From assembly GCA_040217695.1 (NCBI GenBank), contig JBEHWO010000009.1, forward strand, positions 1 to 46,875: a stretch of DNA of 46,875 nt, written 5' to 3'. Shown one piece after another: positions 32,121 to 39,317 of this stretch. Position 1 is the stretch's first letter, and each line of letters opens with the position of its first letter. The notes beneath the pieces were generated by a model. That model saw nothing but the letters and a program-made list of their open reading frames with translations. It made no database searches and was not told the DNA's origin. The DNA is from CALARM01 sp040217695 (GTDB taxonomy: Bacteria > Vulcanimicrobiota > SpSt-956 > JAKJGF01). The translations under genes were made by a program, and so were the position numbers.

Positions 32121-33947
32121 TCAAATTTTAAAATAAGGAATAATAAAAGAAAAAGTAGAACCCCTTCCCTGTTCACTTTCCACCTGTATATTACCCTGTA
32201 GCAGTATGGCAAGTTTTTTACTGATTGTAAGACCTCTTTTTATTCTCTTATAACCTGTTAACTGTCCATTATCGAAATCTTTAAAATCATCGTATATAAA
32301 ATCTAAATTCTCTGAAGATATACCTGTCCCTGTATCATGAACAGAAAAAATGACAGCTTCATCCTTCATGGATATTTTTAGTTCAATCTCACCTGAAGAA
32401 GTAAATTTTACAGCATTTGCCAGAAAATTTACAAGTATCTGAATAATTTTTTTTCTGTCGGAAAAGATCGAAACAGGTAATCCCTTATCTCTAGTTATAA
32501 TGAAACGTATATCATCTTTCTTAATATTTCTTATAAAACCTTCTATATCGGCAATCATATCTTCAAGGGAAAATATTTCAAGAATTAATTCTGTTTTCCC
32601 AGCCTCAAGTGTGGCCAGTTCAAGTATATGATCAATACAGTCAAGAAGTCTTGTCCCGCTTTCATTTATCATAGACAGACCTTTAATCTGTTTTTCATTT
32701 AAATTATCTGCATATCTGGTCATTAATATCTTCGAAATGCCAAGGATGGAATTCATAGGTGTTCTGAGCTCATGAGATATACTCGACAGAACCTGGCTTT
32801 TAACACGATTCACAACCTCCGCCTGTTCTTTTGCCTCCCTTAATTCTTCCTCCATTTTTTTCCTGTCTGTAATATCTTCTTTAATAGCCAGGAAATGTGT
32901 TATATGACCACTGGCATCCCTGAGGGGCGAAATAGATGCAAACTCCCAGTAAAATTCTCCGTTTTTCTTTTTGTTATGAAATTCACCTCTCCATTCATGT
33001 CCTGCTCTTATAGTTTCCCATAAAATCTTATAGACATCAGGATGGGTTTCACCTGATTTTAATATATTCGAATTTTTTCCTTTCACTTCTTCCGGTGTAT
33101 AACCTGTAATTTCAGTAAATTTCCTGTTTACATATTCAATATGACCGGAAGTATCGGTAATAACAATAGAACTCGGACTCTGTTCCACTACAGATGACAT
33201 GGCTCTCTCTTCAATAGAATTATCCAGTAAATACCTGCCTTCCACACGGGAAAGTGACTTGATGAGACTGCTTTTTATCTCAGGTATTTCTTTTTCCAGT
33301 TCTGAAAGGAGTTTTTTTATCATAAATCTTCTGGAATTATGACTGTCACAGCCGGGGCATTTACAGAATATGACAGGAAATTCTTTTTTCACGGCATATT
33401 CAGCAGTATATTTTTCTTCTACATAAACCAGAGGTCTTATAACAATATTTCTTCCGTCATCAGAATATAATTTTGCCGGCATAGCTTTTATCTTTCCTAT
33501 AAAGAACTGATTAAGTAAAAGGGTTTCAATAAAATCATCCATATGATGACCCAGGGCTATTTTATTACATTTAAATTTAACTGCTACATCGTAAAGAATA
33601 CCTCTTCTGAGACGGGAACAGAAAGAACAGTAACTGTTTCTTTTCATTTTTGCTTTTATAATATCCAGGATACAGGTTTTTTCTATATGATACTCATATC
33701 CCATTTCTTTCAGTGCCTTCTCAAGAATATCTGTTCTGTAACCTTCATATCCCGGATCTATATTAACTGCCATCAATTCATATTTAAAAGGCACCTTCTG
33801 TCTCAATATATTTAACAGATGAAGAAGAGACCAGCTGTCTTTTCCTCCTGACAGACCAACCATAATCCTGTCGCCATTTTCAATCAAATTAAATTTTTTA
33901 TTTGCTTCCCCTATTTTATAAAGGATCTTTTTCTCAAGTTTATCCAT
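32121..33947 (-). CDS. TtcA-like PP-loop domain fused to PAS and histidine kinase
   Basis: One 608-residue frame holds two normally separate proteins. Residues 1-240 are TtcA-like: SGGKDS at 33-38, CSFC (Cys107, Cys110), GHHMDDFIETLLLNQ, and CKCPGC (Cys195, Cys197, Cys200). Residues about 250-365 are a PAS/PAC domain (IVITDTSGHIEYVNRKFTEI, ending AIKEDITDRKK). Residues about 380-606 are a HisKA/HATPase kinase with His392 (SISHELRTPM), Asn507 and Asn511, DTGTGIS and GRGSTF. All motifs of both parts look intact, so tRNA thiolation and signalling may be coupled. TATAAT lies 9 nt before the ATG and no Shine-Dalgarno sequence is present. Confidence 0.93.
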   Translation of the reverse strand: MDKLEKKILYKIGEANKKFNLIENGDRIMVGLSGGKDSWSLLHLLNILRQKVPFKYELMAVNIDPGYEGYRTDILEKALKEMGYEYHIEKTCILDIIKAKMKRNSYCSFCSRLRRGILYDVAVKFKCNKIALGHHMDDFIETLLLNQFFIGKIKAMPAKLYSDDGRNIVIRPLVYVEEKYTAEYAVKKEFPVIFCKCPGCDSHNSRRFMIKKLLSELEKEIPEIKSSLIKSLSRVEGRYLLDNSIEERAMSSVVEQSPSSIVITDTSGHIEYVNRKFTEITGYTPEEVKGKNSNILKSGETHPDVYKILWETIRAGHEWRGEFHNKKKNGEFYWEFASISPLRDASGHITHFLAIKEDITDRKKMEEELREAKEQAEVVNRVKSQVLSSISHELRTPMNSILGISKILMTRYADNLNEKQIKGLSMINESGTRLLDCIDHILELATLEAGKTELILEIFSLEDMIADIEGFIRNIKKDDIRFIITRDKGLPVSIFSDRKKIIQILVNFLANAVKFTSSGEIELKISMKDEAVIFSVHDTGTGISSENLDFIYDDFKDFDNGQLTGYKRIKRGLTISKKLAILLQGNIQVESEQGRGSTFSFIIPYFKI

Positions 33948-34461
33948 AGATGAATTATATCATAATTTACACTTCCATGACGAGTATTATTTATGCCGGT
34001 GTATTTTAAGAATTTAAATTTTCGTGACGCGTAACGCGTAACGAGTGACGGGTTTAATCCCTGCGCATCACGCATTACGCTTTACGCAATACGAAGTCAT
34101 TATTTATAAAATTACAGGTTATTTTACATATACATATGGAAAAAGAAATCCGTCACAGAATATTCAGAGTAAAAAGCAGGTAAAATCCAGTTTTTTCACT
34201 ATTCACTATTCACTTTTCACGACTCACGACTCACGACTCACTACTCACTATCCGATTTTACAGAAAAATTATTACAATTTTCTTTTAAAAATTATTCTAT
34301 TTAATATTAAAATATGCTAAAATTATAAAATGAAAATTTTGACAGTATCATAGATTTTATGTAAAAACAATTTTACATAGATTATGTGATGCTTTTTGCA
34401 TTATTTAACAGCCATAAGGGGGGTGTAATACCCGGAAAAACATACCAACGGGTATAATTAG
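33948..34461. other. Long intergenic region, heptads and promoter-like signals
   Basis: 34023-34052 holds GTGACGC, GTAACGC twice, GAGTGACGG. 34064-34092 and 34197-34252 hold facing units (GCATCAC, TTTTCAC, then CACGACT repeats). A partial tail family 5 lies at 34083-34110. The AT-rich remainder has an inverted repeat and TTGACA (see separate entry). An ORF over 34045-34320 translates heptads and is not a gene. Confidence 0.8.
34339..34378 (+). promoter_or_regulatory. TTGACA box with an inverted repeat, upstream of PP2C
   Basis: TTGACA at 34339-34344 lacks a good -10 at 17 bp (TAAAAA). It is followed by a perfect inverted repeat ATGTAAAA/TTTTACAT (34359-34366, 34371-34378), which could be an operator. 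A TATAAT at 34453-34458 is immediately before the start codon. Confidence 0.45.
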
Positions 34462-35334
34462 TTGAATTCTCCTAATAACACAATCGAACAAGATAATAAC
34501 AATAATTTTGCAGAAGATAACAGTGAAAGCACTGTTATAGAAAAAAAAGCTCATATCCGAATAAGAGGTTCTATGAGAACCGATGTCGGGAAAGTACGTG
34601 ATTTGAATCAGGATAGTATGCTTACAATGCAGCTTACTATGAATGAATGTTCCGAATTTATTCAGCCCCGTTTATTTATAGTAGCGGATGGTATGGGAGG
34701 CATGTCTGACGGTGAAGTAGCAAGTTCCATGGCCATAAGATATGTGGCGGAAAAAGCTTCGGAAAGTCTTCTTGACAGATCATGTAATTTTCCTATTGAT
34801 GCGAAAATTCTATCGGGAGCACTGGAATATGCGAATGAAAAGGTTTATAACTATGCTCATGAAGATCCTTCCAGGGAAGGTATGGGGTCAACCATAACAG
34901 CTGCTTTACTTATAGGGAACAGATTACTTATAGGCCATGTGGGGGATACGAGAGCCTATATTATTAACACAGAAGAGATAAGGCAGATAACAGAAGACCA
35001 TTCCCTTGTAACACGTCTTCTGAAAATGGGCCAGCTTACACCGGAACAGGCAGAGAATTATCCTCATAAAAACCTTATATACAGGAGTCTCGGTCCGAAT
35101 CATCCTGTAGAAATCGCTACCTATGAAGAACGTCTTAAACCGGGTGATATTGTTTTAATATGCTGTGACGGAATGTGGGACTATTTTCCAAATGAAGAAC
35201 TTCAGTCCATAGTAACATCTTCCACCGATTTTGATAAAATTACAGCACAACTGGTAGATCTGGCAAATGAAAGAGGAGGGAAAGATAATATAACGGTAAT
35301 TATCTTTCAGCTCGTCTGTATTAATAAAGAGTGA
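34462..35334 (+). CDS. PP2C-family Ser/Thr protein phosphatase
   Basis: The catalytic domain starts near residue 38 (MRTDVGKVRDLNQDS) and has the PPM motifs in order: VADGMGGMSDGE, GMGSTITAALLIGNRLLIGHVGDTRAYI, EDHSLVTRL, CCDGMWDY and KDNITVI. It dephosphorylates phospho-Ser/Thr with two metals and is the natural counterpart of the kinases at 18.5 and 44.1 kb. The TTG at 34462 gives 37 extra acidic residues; ATG 34573, just before the domain, has AAGAGG only 4 nt upstream. I keep TTG with low certainty. There is no membrane segment. Confidence 0.92.
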   Translation: MNSPNNTIEQDNNNNFAEDNSESTVIEKKAHIRIRGSMRTDVGKVRDLNQDSMLTMQLTMNECSEFIQPRLFIVADGMGGMSDGEVASSMAIRYVAEKASESLLDRSCNFPIDAKILSGALEYANEKVYNYAHEDPSREGMGSTITAALLIGNRLLIGHVGDTRAYIINTEEIRQITEDHSLVTRLLKMGQLTPEQAENYPHKNLIYRSLGPNHPVEIATYEERLKPGDIVLICCDGMWDYFPNEELQSIVTSSTDFDKITAQLVDLANERGGKDNITVIIFQLVCINKE

Positions 35335-35394
35335 ATAGTGAGTGGTGAACAGGCGAACACAGTTCGCCCGGTACCGGTGAAAACACGCATTACG
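35332..35394. repeat. GTGA heptads and tail family 4
   Basis: GTGAATA, GTGAGTG, GTGAACA follow the PP2C stop. Then comes a hairpin GGCGAAC/GTTCGCC and CCGGTACCGG (35351-35377), matching 26386-26424. GCATTACG (35387-35394) reads the opposite way. Confidence 0.8.
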
Positions 35395-35434
35395 ATAATA
35401 ATGAACATTGAGTTAACTCAATGTTCATTATTAT
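35395..35434. terminator. Perfect 40-bp palindrome, bidirectional terminator
   Basis: The two 20-bp halves are exact reverse complements centred at 35414/35415. It lies between convergent genes and covers the stop and last codons of the inositol monophosphatase gene. The T-rich ends on both strands suit termination in both directions. Confidence 0.85.
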
Positions 35435-36191
35435 TTTCTGTAACTATTCTGAATAAATGCTCAAAATTATCTTTACCAGAAAGAAGAGCTTCTTTTTTTG
35501 CCTTATCACAGGAACATAGTTCATGCCAGTCTATGTCAGTTTTATCCATAAAAGCCATCTTACCTCCCGCAGTTCTGCAGACAGCCCATCCTGCTGCAAT
35601 ATCCCATATATGGCCTCTCATTATGGCTCCTATGGCCGAACCTCCTGCTACATAGCACATATGGGCAGCTATACTTCCCATAGACCTGGTTTTACCGGGA
35701 AATTTTCTCAGATCAAAAACACGATGGGCATAAGAAGGAACAGCAAGGAAGGAATTTTCATCAATAACAGCGTGAGAGATATTCAATTTCTGTTTCCGTA
35801 AATACGTATGTTCTCCGTCAGAATAATAAAGCTCATCTGTAACAGGCATATAAAAAGCTCCGTAAACAGGCATATAATTTACGAGAACCCCTATGGAAAT
35901 GCCCCATACAGGAAGGCAGCAGGAAAAAGATGCAGTTCCGTCAAGAGGATCTACTGCCCATATAATCTGATCTGGTTTCGGGACAGGTTTCCCTGACATT
36001 TCTTCACTTAAAACAATATGGGAAGGATATTTTTCGCGGATTTTATCTGTTATAAATTTATCCAGTAATAAATCCGCCTCTGTTACAGGAGTCCTGTCAG
36101 GTTTTTCACTGGCTTTTACCCTGCCGAAATAAGACAGGGCAATTTTGCCGGACTCTATGGTTAAATCTTTAAGGAAATTTATATCTACCAT
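35418..36191 (-). CDS. Inositol monophosphatase family protein
   Basis: The start is ATG 36191 (MVDINFLKDLTIESGKIAL); the longer ORF begins with three copies of ASRITHH from heptads. The 257-residue product has the family motifs: SEEMSG (metal Glu), WAVDPLDGTASF and WDIAAGWAVCRTAGG. Members hydrolyse inositol phosphates, histidinol phosphate or 3'-phosphoadenosine 5'-phosphate with Mg; the substrate here is undetermined. No Shine-Dalgarno sequence precedes the start, only CACGATATAATT. Its 3' end lies in the 40-bp palindrome. Confidence 0.92.
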   Translation of the reverse strand: MVDINFLKDLTIESGKIALSYFGRVKASEKPDRTPVTEADLLLDKFITDKIREKYPSHIVLSEEMSGKPVPKPDQIIWAVDPLDGTASFSCCLPVWGISIGVLVNYMPVYGAFYMPVTDELYYSDGEHTYLRKQKLNISHAVIDENSFLAVPSYAHRVFDLRKFPGKTRSMGSIAAHMCYVAGGSAIGAIMRGHIWDIAAGWAVCRTAGGKMAFMDKTDIDWHELCSCDKAKKEALLSGKDNFEHLFRIVTENNNEH

Positions 36192-36198
36192 AATTATA

Positions 36199-36304
36199 TC
36201 GTGATGCGTGATGCGTGATGCGTGATGCGTGATGCGTGATGCGTGATGCGTAATGCGTGATGCGTAAATTTCACCCTTCACTTTTCACTTTTCACTTTTC
36301 ACTA
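36199..36304. repeat. Long GTGATGC array facing TTTTCAC array
   Basis: 36200-36266 holds nine units, mostly GTGATGC with GTAATGC. 36268-36303 holds TTTCACC, CTTCACT, TTTCACT units in the opposite orientation. Confidence 0.92.
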
Positions 36305-36305
36305 T

Positions 36306-37199
36306 CTAAATATACTCAAACATAGTTTCTCTCTCTTCACCTTTATTGGGAACAGGAACAAAACCGTTTTTCTTTGCAATATCAGAACCTTCGTCACTGT
36401 ATATAAAATCTATAAAATCTCTGAGAGGCTTTCTGGCATATTTACTTATATACATATAATAGGGACGAAGAACGGGATATTTACCTGTCTGAGCATTTTC
36501 CACAGACGGCGTTAGATATTCTCCTCCCTTTTCTTTTGCCACTGCAAGAGATTTTGTGCTGTTATCCTGATAGTTCATGAAGAAATACCCTATGGCATTT
36601 TTATTCTGTGCAATTTCTTTGACTATGTCTTCAGGTGTTTTAAGAACTCTGATATTGGAAGGAAGTTTATTCATATCAACATTTTTGCTTATATCTATGA
36701 ACTTTTCAAGAAAATAATCATATTCTCCCTGAGGAATTTCTCTGTACAGAACCGCTATCTCTCCGTCTTCTCCGCCGACATCCTTCCAGTTTGTAATCTT
36801 ACCTGAAAATATATCTTTAATCTGATCCTTATCCAGTTTTTCAACTTTATTACCGGGATTTACAGACACACAGTAAATATTAAAACCTACATAAAATTCC
36901 CCTACGTCAATATTTTTTTCCTTTGCTTTTAATATCTCTTCAGTACTTATTTTTCTTGAAGACTCGGCAATATCCACTTTACCTTCAAGAAAATCTTCTA
37001 TACCTTTTTTACTTCCCGTTGATAAAATTTCAATCTTTGTACCGGTATTTTTCTTCATATAAGCTTCTGCCCAGGCTTTACTGAGCTCACTTATACTGAT
37101 GGAGCCACCTATGAGGATATCTCCTTCACTTCCGCCGCCTGTCTGACATCCGTAAAAAAGTAAAGAGAAAACCAGGAGTAATACATATAAAATACGCAT
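36306..37199 (-). CDS. PstS-like phosphate-binding lipoprotein
   Basis: The start is ATG 37199 (MRILYVLLLVFSLLFYGCQ), giving a lipoprotein signal with lipobox Cys18. The mature part is a periplasmic phosphate-binding protein of the PstS/PBP-like group: LIGGSISISELSKAWAEAY, EILSTGSKKGIEDFLEGKVDIAESSR, DIFSGKITNWKDVGGED and a C-terminal DFIDFIYSDEGSDIAKKNGFVPV. It should bind phosphate or a similar oxyanion at the outer face of the inner membrane. No pstCAB or phoU gene is next to it, so it may serve a remote transporter or a sensor. AGAGG lies 12 nt before the start; an upstream ATG at 37220 is possible. Confidence 0.88.
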   Translation of the reverse strand: MRILYVLLLVFSLLFYGCQTGGGSEGDILIGGSISISELSKAWAEAYMKKNTGTKIEILSTGSKKGIEDFLEGKVDIAESSRKISTEEILKAKEKNIDVGEFYVGFNIYCVSVNPGNKVEKLDKDQIKDIFSGKITNWKDVGGEDGEIAVLYREIPQGEYDYFLEKFIDISKNVDMNKLPSNIRVLKTPEDIVKEIAQNKNAIGYFFMNYQDNSTKSLAVAKEKGGEYLTPSVENAQTGKYPVLRPYYMYISKYARKPLRDFIDFIYSDEGSDIAKKNGFVPVPNKGEERETMFEYI

Positions 37200-37811
37200 A
37201 GAAATAAATACCTCTTTCATAATAAATTTTATACAGACCATCATTTATAGGTAATCAGGATTACCGGCCTGATCATAGGCATCCTTACGTGTTACGAGAA
37301 CCTGTATCTATTTATAGTGAAGTTCATAACTATCTATAAATAATAATCTCGTAATGCGTAATGCGTAATGCGTAATGTGCAGGGATTGAACCCGTCACGC
37401 GTTACGCGTTACGCGTCACGAGAGCAGTTATGTGTTATTTATGCTCACCACAGTAATTATATATGTCCCGTAAAAATTTCCATACCGGTTATAATTATCT
37501 CAAAAACAAATAGTTTGTCAAGCATATATAGTGTTTTTTTACGACAGATAGATTCACTTTTACTGAAAATTATAATTAATTTCATCTATCTATCAATCAG
37601 TGAAAAGTGAGTGAGAAACAATGAAAAGCAAGTAAAATCTCGTTTTTTTTCCACTTTTCACTTTTCACTTTTCACTCCGAATATTCTGCAATGAATTTCT
37701 TTTTCCATTCTATATAAATTCACCTGTCATTTTCAAAGACACTCCTTTTTTATTTATGTTCTTCATGGTATAATAAAAATTACATAAATTAAAGAGACGG
37801 AGGTTAGGGTT
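37200..37811. other. 600-bp intergenic region with several heptad blocks and tails
   Basis: It contains an inverted tail family 5 (37308-37360), GTAATGC units (37351-37378), facing GTCACGC/GTTACGC units (37394-37420), tail family 3 (37421-37462), a GTGAAAA/GTGAGTG stretch near 37600-37620 and TTTTCAC units at 37651-37676. TATAAT at 37769-37774 is a likely -10 for the downstream gene, with no good -35. An 80-codon ORF here translates heptads and is rejected. Confidence 0.8.
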
Positions 37812-39302
37812 ATGAAAAAGAAAATATCTGTTTTTCTGGCATGTTTCTTTTTATTTTTAACTTTATTTTATTATTTCAGTATTAAAGACAACATATGTTA
37901 TGGTGCAAAATTGAATGTACTTACAATAAACTCATTCAATCTTAACCCTGATATACCTGAAATAAGTTATATAGGCTCATCTTTTGCCGATATGACAATA
38001 ACAAGACTCTCGCAGATAAAAAATATAAACCTCATAGAAAGAACATACCTGGAAAGAGCCAAGAAGAAACTCGGCATTAAACCCGGCGATTTGATTACAA
38101 AAGAAATAGCTGTCAGAATAGGTGATCTCCTGGATGCAGACATAGTAGTTCTCGGGACAATACAGACACTTACAAAAGATACCTTTAAAGTAGGTTCTCA
38201 AATAATGGATCTCAGGAAGGAAGATAAAAAAGGAGAAGTTTTTACAAGTGATCCGATAAATATTAAAGATGGAATAGAAGGTATAGAGAAAAGCGAAAAC
38301 ATAGAATGTGTAAACAGATTACAGGGTGAAATAGCTCAGTTTATAACAAAATCCATACCGGTAACACTTACAGAGGAACAGGTAACAAAAGTAAACAAAG
38401 ACTATACCAGATCGGGCCCTGCTTATGTATGTTATGCCCGGGGACGTGAGTTTTATCTTAAATACAGAGACTCAGATAATAACAGAGCCATAGAATTCTT
38501 TAAGAAAGCCATAGAGATTGATCCGAATTATGCTCTTGCATGTGCCGGTCTGGCAGATGCTCTTGCGTATAAAGGTGCTTACTTTAAAACAGGTGATAAA
38601 AATACGCTGAATGATTCCTTAAATGCAGCACTGAAAGCTATTAATCTGGATTCCGAACTGCCTGCAGCCTATAAGAGTCTTGGCAATGTATACACCTTCC
38701 AGGGTATAATCGAATATGATAATGACAGAGAAGATAAAGCAGAAGAATTATGGGATAAAGGAATAGATAGTTATAACACGGCACTGGAATTCAATAAATG
38801 TTACATAGAAGCTTATATAAATCTTGGCAGGATATATGTATTTAAAAAAGATAGAAAAAAAGCATTAAGTTATTTCGAGAAAGCTTATGATACAGGCGGA
38901 GCCACTTCTCCGGAGGCAATATTTTTCCTGGCCCATACCGGCGCAATTGACGGAAATCCTGAAGAAGCCATAGAGAAGTTTAAAAAAGTAATTACCCTGT
39001 CAGAGGATATAAAAAGCCCTGACAGTCCTTTTGTGATAGAATCCCGTATATATCTGGGTCTCTGTTATGCAGAACTGAATGATTATGACATAGCCCTGGA
39101 AGAAATTGAGAAAGCAAAAGCAATGGATCCGCAATATCATCTTATTTACTACGGACTGGGACGTATTTATGCAAAGAAGGGAGAATATAACAGAGCAAAA
39201 GAAGCATTTGAAATTTATCTCACAAAAAAACCTGAAGGTAAACTGGCCAAAGAAGTCAGAGAATTATTGAAAAAAATCAATGAAATTAATGAAGAACAAT
39301 GA
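37812..39302 (+). CDS. Exported FlgO/CsgG-like plus TPR protein
   Basis: An N-terminal signal or anchor (MKKKISVFLACFFLFLTLFYYF) is followed by residues about 33-185 resembling FlgO/CsgG-type domains: IGSSFADMTITRLSQIKNINLIERTYLERAKKKL and IGDLLDADIVVLGTI. TPRs fill about 200-490. Such proteins sit in the envelope and act in assembly or sensing. No CsgG pore is implied, because only the shared alpha/beta core is visible. GGAGG lies 8 nt before ATG 37812. The three following plus-strand genes are close together and are likely one operon: spacing is 15 and 47 nt. Confidence 0.82.
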   Translation: MKKKISVFLACFFLFLTLFYYFSIKDNICYGAKLNVLTINSFNLNPDIPEISYIGSSFADMTITRLSQIKNINLIERTYLERAKKKLGIKPGDLITKEIAVRIGDLLDADIVVLGTIQTLTKDTFKVGSQIMDLRKEDKKGEVFTSDPINIKDGIEGIEKSENIECVNRLQGEIAQFITKSIPVTLTEEQVTKVNKDYTRSGPAYVCYARGREFYLKYRDSDNNRAIEFFKKAIEIDPNYALACAGLADALAYKGAYFKTGDKNTLNDSLNAALKAINLDSELPAAYKSLGNVYTFQGIIEYDNDREDKAEELWDKGIDSYNTALEFNKCYIEAYINLGRIYVFKKDRKKALSYFEKAYDTGGATSPEAIFFLAHTGAIDGNPEEAIEKFKKVITLSEDIKSPDSPFVIESRIYLGLCYAELNDYDIALEEIEKAKAMDPQYHLIYYGLGRIYAKKGEYNRAKEAFEIYLTKKPEGKLAKEVRELLKKINEINEEQ

Positions 39303-39317
39303 GAAAGGGGAACATTC

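Noticed and set aside
30809..33947. Simple operon of the fusion kinase and receiver-kinase
   Set aside because: A hairpin with TTTT at 32058-32098 and a heptad block separate them, so cotranscription is not supported.
34045..34320. 91-codon ORF upstream of PP2C
   Set aside because: Most of it is translated heptads (HYSLFTTHDSRLTTHY).
36192..36281. N-terminal extension of the inositol monophosphatase gene
   Set aside because: Three ASRITHH units translated from heptads; homologous sequence starts at ATG 36191.
37368..37610. 80-codon ORF in the 600-bp gap
   Set aside because: Its start translates heptads (SRVTRYASR) and the rest has no family resemblance or Shine-Dalgarno sequence.
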